In this document: positions 1-11,181 of the stretch, piece by piece
How the letters are laid out: the number at the start of each line of letters is the position of its first letter
How positions within the stretch are numbered: position 1 is the stretch's first letter
Assembly: GCF_002288925.2 (NCBI RefSeq)
Contig: NW_022098076.1
Coordinates: forward strand, 91,605,933-91,669,932
Reading direction: 5' to 3'
From: Delphinapterus leucas
Taxonomy: Eukaryota; Chordata; Mammalia; Artiodactyla; Monodontidae
DNA: 64,000 nucleotides
Notes under the pieces: model-generated
Told to the model about the DNA's origin: nothing
Seen by the model: the letters and a program-made list of their open reading frames with translations, nothing else
Databases searched by the model: none
Program-made: the position numbers and the translations under genes

Positions 1-1889
1 TTGTCATATATGGCCTTTATTATGTTGAGGAAAGTGCCCTCTATGCTTACTTTCTGGAGGGTTTTTATCACAAATGGGTGTTGAATTTTGTCAAAAGCTT
101 TCTCTGCATCTATTGAGATGACCATATGGTTTTTCTCCTTCAGTTTGTTAATACGGTGTATCACATTGACTGATTTGCGTATATTGAAGAATCCTTGCAT
201 TCTTGGAATAAACCCCACTTGATCATGTTGTATGATCCTTTTAATGTGTTGTTGGATTCTGTTTGCTAGTATTTTGTTGAGGATTTTTGCATCTATGTTC
301 ATCAGTGATATTGGCCTTTAGTTTTCTTTCTTTGTGACAGGCTTTTCTGGTTTTGGTATCAGGGTGATGGTGGCCTCGTAGAATGAGTTTGGGAGTGTTC
401 CTCCCTCTGCTATATTTTGGAAGAGTTTGAGGAGGATAGGTGTTAGCTCTTCTCTAAATGTTTGATAGAATTCGCCTGTGAAGCCATCTGGTCCTGGGCT
501 TTTGTTTGTTGGAAGATTTTTAATCACAGTTTCAATTTCAGTGCTTGTGATTGGTCTGTTCATATTATCTATTTCTTCCTGATTCAGTCTTGGCAGGTTG
601 TGCATTTCTAAGAATTTGTCCATTTCTTCCAGGTTGTCCATTTTATTGGCATAGAGTTGCTTGTAGTAATCTCTCATGATCTTTTGTATTTCTGCAGTGT
701 CAGTTGTTACTTCTCCTTTTTCATTTCTAATTCTATTGATCTGAGTCTTCTCCCTTTTTTTCTTGATGAGTCTGGCTAATGGTTTATCAATTTTGTTTAT
801 CTTCTCAAAGAACTAACTTTTAGTTTTATTGATCTTTGCTATCGTTTCCTTCATTTCTTTTTCATTTATTTCTGATCTGATCTTTATGATTTCTTTCCTT
901 CTGCTAACTTTGGGGTTTTTTTGTTCTCTCTCTAATTGCTTTAGGTGCAGGGTTAGGTTGTTTATTTGAGTTGTTTCCTGTTTCTTAAGGTAGGATTGTA
1001 TTGCTATAAACTTCCCTCTTAGAACTGCTTTTTCTGCATCCCATAGGTTTTGGGTCGTCGTGTCTCCATTGTCATTTGTTTCTAGGTATTTTTTGATTTC
1101 CTCAGTGATCACTTCATTATTAAGTAGTGTATTGTTTAGCCTCCATGTGTTTGTATTTTTTACAGATCTTTTCCTATAATTGATATCTAGTCTCATAGCG
1201 TTGTGGTTGGAAAAGACACTTGATACAATTTCAATTTTCTTAAATTTACCAAGGCTAGATTTGTGACCCAAGATATGATCTATCCTGGAGAATGTTCCAT
1301 GAGCACTTGAGAAAAATGTGTATTCTGTTGTTTTTGGATGGAATGTCCTATAAATATCAATTAAGTCCATCTTGTTTAATGTATCATTTAAAGCTTGTGT
1401 TTCCTTATATATTTTCATTTTGGATGATCTGTCCATTGGTGAAAGTGGGGTGTTAAAGTCCCCTAGTATGATTGTGTTACTGTCGATTTCCCCTTTTATG
1501 GCTGTTAGTACTTGCCTTATGTATTGAGGTGCTCCTATGTTGGGTGCATAAATATTTACAATTGTTATATCTTCTTCTTGGATCAATCCCTTGATCATTA
1601 TGTAGTGTCCTTCTTTGTCTCTTGTAATAGTCTTTATTTGAAAGTCTATTTTTTCTGATATGAGAATTGCTACTCCAGCTTTCTTCTGATTTCCACTTGC
1701 ATGGCATATCTTTTTCCATCCCCTCACTTTCAGTCTGTATGTGTCCCTAGGTCTGAAGTGAGTCTCTTGTAGACAGTATATATATGGGTCTTGTTTTTGT
1801 ATCCATTCAGCCAGTCTATGTCTTTTGGTGGGAGCATTTAATCCATTTACATTGAAGGTAATTATCGATATGTATGTTCCTATTCCCAT
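1..1889 (-). pseudogene. L1 ORF2 (endonuclease + reverse transcriptase), broken and partial
   Basis: ORF2p nicks target DNA and reverse transcribes L1 RNA there. The reading frame starts at the Met at 1889 and stays in one frame to the window edge, interrupted only by two nonsense codons. One (ending at 813) falls where the family usually has Trp in a K-S-W-F-F-E-K stretch. The other (ending at 318) falls where K-K-E-N-Y-R-P-I is expected. The apurinic-type endonuclease domain is about residues 1-240, with N-V-N-G-L-N, Q-E-T-H, V-N-I-Y-A-P-N and G-D-F-N motifs visible. The final S-D-H motif reads S-N-H (codon near 1207), replacing a catalytic Asp. The RT domain is present through motif A ([10 protein letters not shown], near 85-115). 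The catalytic F-A-D-D and the C-terminal zinc knuckle lie outside the window. No frameshift is visible in this portion. Confidence 0.93.
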
Positions 1890-1947
1890 TTTCTTAATTA
1901 TTTTGGGTTTGTTATTGTAGGTCTTTTCCTTCTCTTGTGTTTCTTGC

Positions 1948-2836
1948 CTAGAGAAGTTCCTTTAGCATTCGTTGTAAAGCTGGTTTGGTGGTGCTGAACT
2001 CTCTCAGCTTTTGCTTGTCTGTAAAGGTTTTAATTTCTCCATCAAATCTGAATGAGATCCTTGCTGGGTAGAGTAATCTTGGTTGTAGGTTTTTCTCCTT
2101 CATCACTTTATATATGTCCTGCCACTCCCTTCTGGCTTGCAGAGTTTCTGCTGAAAGATCAGCTATTAACCTTATGGGAATTCCCTTGTGTGTTTTTTGT
2201 TGTTTTTCCCTTGGTGCTTTTAATATGTTTTCTTTGTATTTAATTTTTGATAGTTTGATTAACACGTGTCTTGGCGTGTTTCTCCTTGGATTTACCCTGT
2301 ATGGGACTCTGTGCTTCCTGGACTTGATTAACTATTTCCTTTCCCTTAGGGAAGTTTTCAACTATAATCTCTTCAAATATTTTCTCAGTCCCTTTCGTTT
2401 TCTTTTCTTCTTCTGGGAGCCCTATAATTTGAACGTTGGTGTGTTTAATGTTGTCCCAGAGGTCTCTGAGACTGTCCTCGGTTCTTTTCATTCTTTTTTC
2501 TTTATTCTGCTCTGCAGTAATTATTTCCACTATTTTATCTTCCAGGTCACTTATCCGTTCTTCTGCCTCAGTTATTCTGCTATTGATTCCTTCTAGAGTA
2601 TTTTTTATTTCATTTATTGTGTTGTTCATCATTGCTTGTTTCCTCTTTAGTTCTTCTAGGTCCTTGTTAAATGTTTCTTGCATTTTCTCTATTCTATTTC
2701 CAAGATTTTGGATCATCTTTACTATCATTATTCTGAATTCTTTTTCAGGTAGACTGCCTATTTCCTCTTCATTTGTTGGGTCTGGTGGGTTTTTACCTTG
2801 CTCCTTCATCTGCTGTGTGTTTTTCTGTCTTTTCAT
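1948..2836 (-). pseudogene. L1 ORF1 (RNA-binding chaperone), frameshifted
   Basis: ORF1p is the trimeric RNA-binding protein of the L1 particle. The start Met is at 2836. The first about 170 residues are in frame: a Glu/Lys-rich N-terminus, then a long coiled coil with heptad-like N-R-I-E-K-M, I-N-E-I-K-N-T-L-E-G-I and A-E-E-R-I-S-D-L-E-D-K segments, then the start of the RNA-recognition region (I-I-G-L-P-E-E-E). A 1-nt indel near 2315-2320, just after V-N-Q-V-Q-E-A-Q, shifts the frame. The out-of-frame reading ends at 2240. The C-terminal domain resumes in another frame (2265 to 1948) with I-K-L-S-K-I-K-Y-K-E-N and A-R-R-E-W-Q-D-I-Y. It ends at 1948, 58 bp before the ORF2 start, which is normal L1 spacing. 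Joined length would be about 295 residues, usual for the family. Confidence 0.93.
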
Positions 2837-4774
2837 TTTGCTTATCTTACTGTGTTTGGGGTCTCCTTTTCACAGGCTGCAGGTTTGTAGTTCCCGTTGT
2901 TTTTGGTGTCTGTCCCCAGTGGCTAAGGTTGGTTCAGTGGGCTGTGTAGGCTTCCTGGTGGAGGGGACTAGTGCCTGTGTTCTGGTGGATAAGGCTGGAT
3001 CTTGTCTTTCTGGTGGGCAGGTCTACGTCTGGTGGTGTGTTTTGGGGTGTCTGTGGCCTTATTATGATTTTAGGCAGCCTCTCTGCTAATGGATGGGGCT
3101 GTGTTCCTGTCTTGCTAGTTGTTTGGCATAGGGTGTCACGCACTGTAGCTTGCTGGTTGTTGAGTGAAGCTGGGTCTTGGCATTGAGAATGAGATCTCTG
3201 GGAGATTTTCACCGTTTGATATTACGTGGAGCTGGGAGGTCTCGTGTGGACCAGTGTCCTGAACTTGGCTCTCCCACCTCAGTGGCACAGCCCTGACACC
3301 TGGCTGGAGCACCAAGAGACTGTCCTCCACACGGCTCAGAATAAAAGGGAGAAAAAATAGAAAGAAAGAAAGAGGATAAAATAAAATAAAGTTATTAAAA
3401 TAAAAAATAATTATTAAGAAAAATATTTTTTAAAGTTAAAAAAACAAAAAAGTAACGGACAAACAGAACCCTAGGACAAACGGTTAAAGCAAAGCTATAC
3501 AGACAAAATCTCACACAGAAGCATACACATACACACTCACAAAAAGAGAAAAAGGGGAAAAAATAATATATCTTGCTCTCCAAGTCCACCCCCTCAATTT
3601 GGGATGAGTCGTTGTCTATTCATGTATTCCACAGATGCAGAGTGCATCAAGTTGATTGTGGAGCTTTAATCCACTGCTCCTGAGGCTGCTGGGAGAGATT
3701 TCCCTTTCTCTTCTTTGTTCGCACAGCTCCCAGGGGCTCAGTTTTGGATTTGGCCCCGCCTTTGTGTGTAGGTCGCCGGAGGGCATCTGTTCTTCGCTCA
3801 GACAGGACGGGGTTAAAGGAGCCGCTGATTCGGGGGCTCTGGTTCACTCAGGCCGGGGGGGAGGGAGGGGCACAGAGTGCGGGGCTGGCCTGCGGCGGCA
3901 GAGGCCGGTGTGGCGTTGCACCAACGTGAGGCGCGCCGTGCGTTCTCCCGGGGAAGTTGTCCCTGGATCCCGGGACCCTGGCAGCTGCGGGCTGCACAGG
4001 CTCCCCGGAAGAGGGGTGTGGAGAGTGACCTGTGCTCGCACACAGGCTTCTTGGTGGCAGCAGCAGCAGCCTTAGCGTCTCATGCCCGTCTCTGGGGCCC
4101 GCACTTTTAGCCGCGGCTCGCGCCCGTCTCTGGAGCTCCTTTAAGCAGCGCTCTGAATCCCCTCCCCTCGCGCACCAGGAAACAAAGAGGTAAGAAGTCT
4201 CTTGCCTCTTTGGCAGCTCCAGACTTTTCCCCGGACTCCCTCCCGGCTAGCCGTGGCGCACCAACCCCCTGCAGGCTGTGTTCACGCCGCCACCCCCAGT
4301 CCTCTCCCTGCGCTCCGCCCGAAGCCCGAGCCTCGGCTCCCAGCCCCGCCCACCCCGGCGGGTGAGCAGACAAGCCTCTCGGGCTGGTGAGTGCCGGTCG
4401 GCCCTGATCCTCTGTGCGGGAATCTCTCCGCTTTGCCCCCCGCACCCCTGTTGCTGTGCTCTCCTCCGCGGCTCCGAAGCTCCCCCCTCCCTCCCCCGTC
4501 TCCACCAGAGAAGGGGCTCCTAGTGTGTGGAAACCTTTCCTCCTTCACAGCTCCCTCCCACTGGTGCAGGTGCCGTCCCTAATCCTTTTGTCTCTGTTTT
4601 TTCTTTTTCCCTAGCCAGGTACGTGGGGGGTTTCTTGCCTTTTGGGAGGTCTGAGGTCTTCTGCCAGCGTTCAGTAGGTGTTCTGTAGGAGTTATTCCAC
4701 GTGTAGATGTATTTCTGATGTATCTGTGGGGAGGGAGGTGATCTCCGCATCCTACTCTGCCACCATCTACTCCT
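2837..4774 (-). promoter_or_regulatory. L1 5'UTR with internal promoter
   Basis: About 1.9 kb of non-coding L1 leader between the element's 5' end and ORF1. The part nearest the 5' end (about 3750-4500) is GC- and CpG-rich; an A/T-rich block lies at 3345-3560. L1 5'UTRs carry an internal Pol II promoter. A G-A-T-G-G-T-G-G-C-A-G sequence at the extreme 5' end (reverse strand, about 4768-4757) resembles the YY1-type site that positions L1 initiation in other mammals; that role is inferred. Several overlapping open frames on both strands here are by-products of high GC content. Confidence 0.8.
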
Positions 4775-6168
4775 GTCTCTGAATTCCCATCTTGGGGTTG
4801 ATTCGCCCCTAAAACGCTGTGTTCACGCGAGAGGAGAAGTACCCGGGGCTGAGGAGGCGGTGGCTTAGTGGGCGCATTCGGTGACCCGGGCAGAGCACTG
4901 AACACCTGGGGGCATGTAGGGGGAGGTTGCTTGTCCTGGATGGTCACCTTGGCCCAGTGGACTCCGTGCTTTGCGTGGCAAACCTCTGTGAGTCACTTGC
5001 GGAACATTAAAACAATGAAAACCAAAACCATGCAAAGAAAACCATGGCTGCTGTCACTCCTGGGAGCTCTCCTCCGGCAGGTCTGGGTGGGGCCTGAACA
5101 CACACGTCCTGTTTAGAAAGTTCGCAGAGTCTTCTGACGTGTGTGTGTCTGTTGGAGAATCACTGGACCGGAACGATGTCCAGCAGAGCTCTTTCCAGAG
5201 GCGGGGCAGTTAAGTGGCTTCCAAAACCTCCCTGAGGTTCAGAAAAACAACGCTGCAGAAACGGGCTCAGTGCTTGGGTCAGGCCCATTCTTCCCGCGTG
5301 AGGCTGAGTCACACCAGAGCTTCTGTCCTCCTGCACTCACATCTGGTCCTCCCAGATGTGGCCACCTCCTCCCCCCTGGGGAAAGAATGTTTTCATGCTC
5401 GCTGGCCGGCCCTGTGCCTTCCAAAGGGTCAGTTGAACTGGAGTGGAGCAGTGAAGGAAAAATAGCCGGTGAGTTGACAAGTGGGTTTGATTTCAGAGAA
5501 ATCTGTTTTCAGACGAGGAAGGGCGGGCTGAGTTGTGACAGCTCCAGCCACTCGGATTTCACAATCAGCCTCTGGGTTTTCTTGAAGCACACCCATTCCA
5601 AGAAAAAGCCTAACCCTGACCTAGCAACGTGCTTTTTGCATCAAACACAAAGCTGATTCTGTTCAAAATATGGGAGTGAACAGCCTTGGAAGTGTCACAG
5701 GCTGGATTCCCTAAAAATTCCTCAGATGTTAGACCTAAATTCTTCTATGGCTCCATCAGCTTAAAATTCTGTAGCCCAAACAGTTAAAGGCCTCAGAATA
5801 CATTAATTAAGTACCTAGTTGTCCCCTCCCCAGCTTCTCAAGCAAACACCTAGCATCTTCTCTCTGGGCTCTTCTTTGAGGAGCCCAGGTCAAGGTCAAC
5901 AGGAAGGGACTCAACACTTGCCTGGGGTCCTGTGTCCTGATGCTCCCACGCCCCTCTGGCCATCACTGGCTCCCAGGGCCCCTGGAGGGCATATTTCTGG
6001 CTACTTGGTCTCCTGAATGACACCACCCAGCACACCTGGGCCCTCCAGGCACCATCTTTCCACCTCACTTACCCCCAAGACTCAGTCCTCCCAGATCAAC
6101 CCACAGCCTCTGTTCACCGCTCTGAGAGAGTAGAGAAAAAGTCTTCATTAAAACACTGACAAAGCAGG
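4775..6168. other. Unique DNA, no gene recognised
   Basis: Beyond the L1 5' end the sequence is non-repetitive to my eye. Short open frames occur on both strands (the longest is 171 codons at 5141-5656, plus strand), but they overlap each other, carry no recognisable motif, and show no paired splice sites I can defend. Confidence 0.6.
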
Positions 6169-6598
6169 TGTAGTGGGTTGAACAAGGAGGTCTCAAAAAG
6201 GTATGCCCACACCAGAATCCCTGGGACCTGTGAATGTTAATTTAATTAAAATAAATAACAATTTAAAAGTTCATAACAGATCTTTGTAGGTGTCATTAAT
6301 AAGGGACTCTGAGGTGAGGAAATCATCCTAGATTACCCTGTGGGCCCTAAAGCCAATGACAAGTTTCCTTATAAGAGACACGGAAGAAGAGGTGGAGGTT
6401 GGAGTGATTCGGCCACAAGCCAAAGAACACCACGAGCACCCCGAGGCTGGAGGAGGCATGGAAGGATCTGTCTCTGGAGCCTTTGTATGGGCCCTTGAAC
6501 ACCTTGATTTCAGGGATCTGGCCTCCAGAACGGTGAGTTTCTGTAGTTAAAAGCCACCCAGTTTGGGGTAATTTTTAATGGCAAGCACAGGAAACTAA

Positions 6599-6602
<4 letters not shown>
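6169..6602 (+). mobile_element. MaLR-type (MLT1-like) LTR
   Basis: The element starts TGTAGTGGGTTGAAC and ends GAAACTAAGACA. Between them are landmarks of mammalian MaLR LTRs: CTGGGACCTGTGAATGTTA, a GATTACCCTGTGGGCCC segment, CCTTATAAGAGACA, GGCCTCCAGAACGGTGAG and AAGCCACCCAGTTTG. These solo LTRs are scattered through placental genomes and do not encode protein. Family-level placement (ERVL-MaLR) is from memory of the consensus; subfamily is not assigned. Confidence 0.7.

Positions 6603-6603
<1 letters not shown>

Positions 6604-6639
<36 letters not shown>
6604..6639. repeat. (CA)18 microsatellite
   Basis: Eighteen uninterrupted CA units directly after the LTR end. Its position at the 3' end of a retroelement is a common birthplace for microsatellites. 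Confidence 0.97.
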
Positions 6640-6641
<2 letters not shown>

Positions 6642-7199
6642 GAGGGCGCTATAAACACAGAGGCAGGGCTCAGCAGAGGGGTCAGAGGGCAGCTGAAGAG
6701 ACCTGAGACTTGTGGCCGCAGCACGGAGGCCAGGACCATCTCCTCCTTGCACCCTGCACCTCACTTCCATCCAGGCGCTCTGTGTCTGCCCCTCAGGTGC
6801 ACACCATCCAGCCTTGGCCTCCAGGTCATTGACCTGGAACGTCCTGCTCTCAGTTCTGTGGCTCCACAGACCCCCTTGGCGGGAGGGCTGCTCAGCTGAC
6901 CTGCCCAAATTCCATCGCCCGGCAGGCAGGCTGGCTCTGTCCTCCCAGCTGTCGGCCACCCCTTCATCTGGCCCCTCCTGTTGCTCCAGAACATGTCTGC
7001 TTCTGGAGCCAGTTCTGCGGGTCTGTTCTGTCGGCCCCTTAGCATCCGGGCCGCCCTGAGTGCCTGGACTCCGGCTCAGAGTCACTCTGATCATACTGTC
7101 TCATTGACTGCACGTCCCTGTCAGGCAGCCACGGACTGAGACTTTTTATTTCTTCTCCTTGAAATATATTCTGGGAATCCTTTCTTTACCATTTGGATT
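6640..7199. other. Unique DNA, no gene recognised
   Basis: GC-rich in its first 450 bases. A 194-codon reverse frame (7094-6510) runs through it and through the CA repeat, which marks it as spurious (it contains a Val-Cys run from the microsatellite). Confidence 0.55.
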
Positions 7200-7460
7200 A
7201 AAAATGTTTTTTTAAAAAATTGAAGTAGAGTTGAGTTACAAAATTGTGTTAGTTTCAGGTGTACAGCAAAGTGATTCAGTTATACATATATATATAAATA
7301 TATATATTCTCTTTTTACATTTTCTTCCATTACATTAGATTATTACAAGATATTGAATATAGTTCCCTGTGCTATACAGTAGGACCTTGTTGTTTTTCTA
7401 TTTTATATATAGTAGTGTGTATCTGTTAATCCCAAACTCCTAATTTATCCCTCCCCCATT
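7200..7460 (-). mobile_element. L1 3'UTR fragment
   Basis: Antisense copy of the cetartiodactyl L1 3'UTR: AGTTTCAGGTGTACAGCAAA, GATTCAGTTATACATATATA, TTACAAGATATTGAATATAG, CCCTGTGCTATACAGTAGGA and TAATTTATCCCTCCCCC follow one another in the same order as in the copies at 13,286 and 63,668. Severely 5'-truncated, with no coding part. The following 370 bases, up to the SINE, are AT-rich with nothing recognised. Confidence 0.88.
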
Positions 7461-7828
7461 TGGATTTTAAAGATGATTTGAGCCATTTTGGATTTTAATG
7501 AAGAAAATCCTGATGTTTTTTTCTCATCCCCCTTTTGTGGGTGTGGTAATTTCGAGACATTGGTTATCTTACAGCGTAGGTTGGTGCCGGTTTTTCCTTT
7601 CTCACAGAAAGGATTTCAGCACATTAATACTGCTAATAATTTAGTATTAACCTTGTTCTGAGAGCAAAAAGTCTAAACTTATTCTGTGTCACTTTTCACT
7701 GTGACTGTTAATGTGATCTAGAATACAGATCTAACGTCTAGTTCATGCATTTTTGTCACCATTTTATTTCTTAACCTATAGAATTTGATATTTCCTGAAA
7801 TGGTATTTTCTTTCAGTTTGACATTTTG

Positions 7829-8156
7829 TTAAAAAATTAATTAATTAATTTGTTTTTTTTCGGCTGCTTTGGGTCTTTGTTGCTGTGTGCGGGTTTTCTT
7901 TAGTTGCAGTGAGCGGGGGCTACTCTTCTTTGCAGCGTGCGGACTTACTGTCGTGGCTTCTCTTGTTGCAGAGCATGGGCTCTAGGCGCGTGGGCTCAGT
8001 AGTTGTGGCTCGTGAGCTCTAGAGTGCAGGCTCAGTAGTTGTGGCACACAGGCTTCGTTGCTCCCTGGCATGTGGGATCTTCCTGGACCAGGGCTCAAAC
8101 CAGTGTCCCCTGCACTGGCAGGCGGATTCTTAACCACTGCTCCGCCAGGGAAGCCC
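7829..8156 (-). mobile_element. CHR-type SINE, long form
   Basis: tRNA-derived SINE in antisense: an AT/T-rich tail on the left, and a head on the right ending CTCCGCCAGGGAAGCCC. The body includes GGCTGCTTTGGGTCTTTG, GAGCGGGGGCTACTCTT and TGTGGGATCTTCCTGGACCA. The tRNA-like box B appears as GGGCTCAAACC (reverse of a GGTTTGAGCCC-like motif). It is flanked by CAGTTTGACATTTTG (7814-7828) and CAGTTTGACTTTTG (8157-8170), near-identical target-site duplications, so both ends are secure. Confidence 0.92.
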
Positions 8157-8170
8157 CAGTTTGACTTTTG

Positions 8171-10099
8171 ATAAGACAGTTCAGAGAAAACAAATCTTGA
8201 TAAAGAAATAGAAAGAAGTAGGTAACTCATGACTTCACGAGGGCCCAGGTAACCCGTGACTACCTCTTTTCTGCTTTCACATCAACTCCTGCCATGACGG
8301 TTAATTGAGAAGAGCATTCCAGAGTTTTCATTTTTGCTGCTTCTTTGTAGCAGTGTATGAAGTCTAGTTTTCTGCAGGATAAATCAGTGTTGGCCTCTTG
8401 ATGCCCCTACTGTCTGTGGAGCAATGGGGATGCCTTTCATTCCAGCCATAAGTGTATTTTCTGATTTTCTGTGTACATTACATGCATGCCCTTCCTCTCC
8501 TTCCCATCCGTCATGGTGGAATGCCCCAGTCACAGACTCTGATGAGAAGGGTCAGGTGGGACACCTGTTGGACACACTGCTTTTGTCAAACCATAACCAG
8601 AAAGAAAATAATTGAAAGAAGACAGACAACAATTCATTACTAATTATACAGCAGGGCCGTCTTGACCTCAGAGGTACAGTTCCAACTAAGTATATTTGGA
8701 AACTAAGTAGTATTAAAAAAATGTTTATATTTACACATTGTACATAGCTCATATGTTCTGAGAGACTTCAGAATTATAAGCCACCAAGGAGGCACTACGA
8801 GAGACCCAAAATAATTTCACTTTGCATCATGGGTAGCTTCACTTTCAAAATAAAATCTCCCTAGTCATGATGTCACTTAATTACTAATTAAAGCAGTCAT
8901 AGTCCCATCTTGTGATGTTCTAAAATCGTTATTATTAGAACCCTAAATCTGACAGAATTCACTGCGTGCTTTTGGGCTGATGGCAGAGTCCTGAAATCAA
9001 CCACCAAATCTGTCCTCAGAGGCAAACAGAGGTCCACTAATGACAGATCCCCTTTTTGAGGTGGCCGCTGGGGACAGGCTGATGGGCACAACCCCCCAAA
9101 ACAAACACTTCCTCTCCTCCAGACCCTCCCCCATTCTCTGACCCATCCCTACCCATGGTTAGGGCATTTTGCTGATACAAGTAGTTTGTGATTTGTTTAT
9201 TTATGTTTTCACTGCAGCTTTTCGGAAACTCAGAGCTAAGTGTAGTGTTCACGGGTAATAATTACTTCACAACAGCTTCCTCTGCTCCTTGAAGATTGTC
9301 TCTCTTCTGCCTTGATATTTAATTCTGTGTTACATTCTGCAAGCGTGGGGGGCTGCCAGGGCCTGGCTAAGAATTGGCCTTTGTGCTTGGAAAGAAGAGA
9401 AGGGAAGCAGGACAAGCTGGTGGGGGAAGGTCTAGAGGGGCGAGGGAGCTGTACAGTGAACGCTATTTCCAAGTCTCCCCAGGAGTATCTCCAGTTCTTC
9501 CAATATGCCCTCCCCGTTCCCACGGCACCCCTTCAACTCCCCTACACAACTGTCCACGCTCCTGCCCTCCGGGATTACATATGGAGACAGCTATCACCCT
9601 CCCTGCCGAGGGGCTGTCTTGCATCCCTGATGAATCCTGGCTGGGCTGGACTGGGGCTGAATCCTAAAATAATGTGTGGTTTCATTATCGAGTTCTTCAA
9701 CAGTTTTATATGTATTCGGAATGGGAGATAAGGTGAGTAAAATGACCCTTGCCCATAATTCTTCTGAAACAGCTGTTTTCAAAATATTGTTTTACCCAGA
9801 GGGTGCCACCTTCAAATAGTTGAAGCAACTTCTAAAAGGGCCAGGCTGTCAACCTCGAATTTAATGCATGAACTGTACTTTAACCCTGCAAACAAGATTC
9901 CCTCAATCACAATTTTTTGCTTCATGTCTGTGTCTCTTAGCTTTTCCCAAGTGTGGTCCAGAGCTACTCGCTTTAGAATCATCTAGAAATCTGTGGACTT
10001 GCTCCAGAACTACTCACTTAGAAATTCTCCTGGTAGAACCTGAGTTTAACAGGCTCCAAAAAGATACTTAGGCAACATAAAGTTGGAGACCTGCTACAT
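8171..10099. other. Unique DNA, no gene recognised
   Basis: Moderately AT-rich with scattered open frames under 140 codons and no domain. At 9945-10095 a stretch (AAGTGTGGTCCAGAGCTAC ... GAGACCTGCTACA) vaguely resembles a decayed hAT MITE, but it is too diverged to call. Confidence 0.5.
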
Positions 10100-10303
10100 T
10101 AGGAGTTGGCAAACACTTTCTAAGAAGGGCTAGAGAGTAAATATTTTAGGATTTGTAGGCCATACGTCTCTGTGACAACTACCCAACTCTGCTACAGGCA
10201 ATGCATAAATGGGATGGCCATTGGCTGCATTCCAATAAAATTTTATTTAAATAAATAAGTGGTGGGGTGTGTTTGGCCCTCAGGCTGTAGTTTGCCAACC
10301 CTG
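10100..10303 (+). mobile_element. hAT-type MITE (MER58-like)
   Basis: Non-autonomous DNA transposon. Its ends are inverted: GGAGTTGGCAAACAC on the left and GTTTGCCAACCCTG on the right. The interior has GTAAATATTTTAGGATTTGT, GCCATACGTCTCTGTGACAA and CCAATAAAATTTTATTTAAA. The copy at 59,783 is the same family in the opposite orientation. The family name is from memory and could be another Charlie-derived MITE. An 8-bp target duplication is not convincing here. Confidence 0.75.
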
Positions 10304-10492
10304 GCACTAGACAGTGAGTTTAGACAGGGGAGACTGTATTTACCTTGTTTGCCACTGCAAGAAATCAGCTCAGTCTGTATCATAAAATAGTCACTTAGTA
10401 AACACTGATTGAGTACATAAATGAATGGATGCTTAAAAGGACATTGACTTTTAAGGTTATTTTAAAATTTACATAGAGTAAAATTTACTCTT

Positions 10493-11181
10493 TGTTATTG
10501 AACTCGGGTTCGGCTGCTCGTTGCTCAAGAATCCAGCACTGAGAGATGAGTGTCCCCTAAAAGGAAAGAAAGCTTTATTGAGGAAGCTGGCACTCCTGGA
10601 GAGAAGGTAAACTCATGTCCCAAAGAACCATTTCCCCACTGCCCATCAGGGGGCAAGAGCTTTTAAAGGGGAATTTCAGGGGTGTATAGGTGGAGGGAGG
10701 GGCTACATGCAGAGCAGCTCTGACGGTCATCTTGAAATTGATCATGTGTTGTCTGATCAGCGTCATCTTGATTGTTTTAAGTACAGTTAATCTTCAACTC
10801 TGGGCTTGGTTTGTTCCCATTTCCTTGAGGCCAGTTCCCGGAATTGTGCAAGATGGAGCAGTTTATGTCATGGCTACTCTCTGGTCATCATGTAGTTGAC
10901 TTCTTCCACATGGTGGGGGCTTCAGTATCTGCAAAACAGCTCAAAGGATGTGGCTCAGAATATTACCTATAGTGTAGCCCTTGAGAAGGAACTAAAAGTC
11001 CTTGACTTTGTTTAACGGCTGAACTTATTATTTTGTCTTGTTTGATTGCTTTCCTTTGTCTCTGTATTTTCTCATTTCTCTGACTAAATTCTTTGGCTCT
11101 TTTCTTATAGACAAGAGGCAGACGGAGGACATGGGGAGCGGTTTGTCATGGGAAGGTCCCACAGGGTCCTGTTCCATCACA
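10493..11181 (-). mobile_element. Solo LTR of an endogenous retrovirus
   Basis: Read on the reverse strand it begins TGTGATGGAACAGGACCC and ends CCGAGTTCAATAACA, that is TG...CA. An AATAAA signal (reverse of TTTATT at about 10,574-10,579) is followed by a GC-richer U5-like tail. It interrupts the old L1 between a CTCTT and a TTTTGG, so any short target duplication is hidden in a T run. No gag/pol/env sequence accompanies it, which fits a solo LTR left by LTR-LTR recombination. Class I is guessed, not shown. Confidence 0.75.

Larger units (their letters stand above)
1..4774 (-). mobile_element. LINE-1, 5'-complete, 3' part outside window
   Basis: An L1 retrotransposon read right to left: 5'UTR (4774 to 2837), ORF1, a 58-bp inter-ORF spacer, then ORF2, cut by the window's left edge within reverse transcriptase. 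The 5' end is placed where a GGTGGCAGAGTAGGATGCGG-like start (reverse strand, about 4764-4745) gives way to unrelated DNA. Most genomic L1 copies are 5'-truncated, so a complete 5' end is less common. It cannot be active as it stands: ORF1 is frameshifted and ORF2 has two stop codons plus a changed endonuclease residue. The 3'UTR, poly(A) and target-site duplication are not visible. Identity as L1 is certain; subfamily is not assigned. Confidence 0.95.

Noticed and set aside
2052..3089. Plus-strand frames rich in Leu/Phe/Ser/Cys that look like membrane proteins
   Set aside because: They are the antisense of L1 ORF1 (A-rich sense strand gives T-rich, hydrophobic antisense frames).
3647..4947. 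Many overlapping open frames on both strands in the CpG-rich L1 leader
   Set aside because: They lie in the L1 5'UTR, overlap each other on opposite strands and have no domain; GC content accounts for them.
6510..7094. 194-codon reverse frame as a gene
   Set aside because: It reads through the CA microsatellite (Val-Cys run) and into a retroviral LTR end; no domain.
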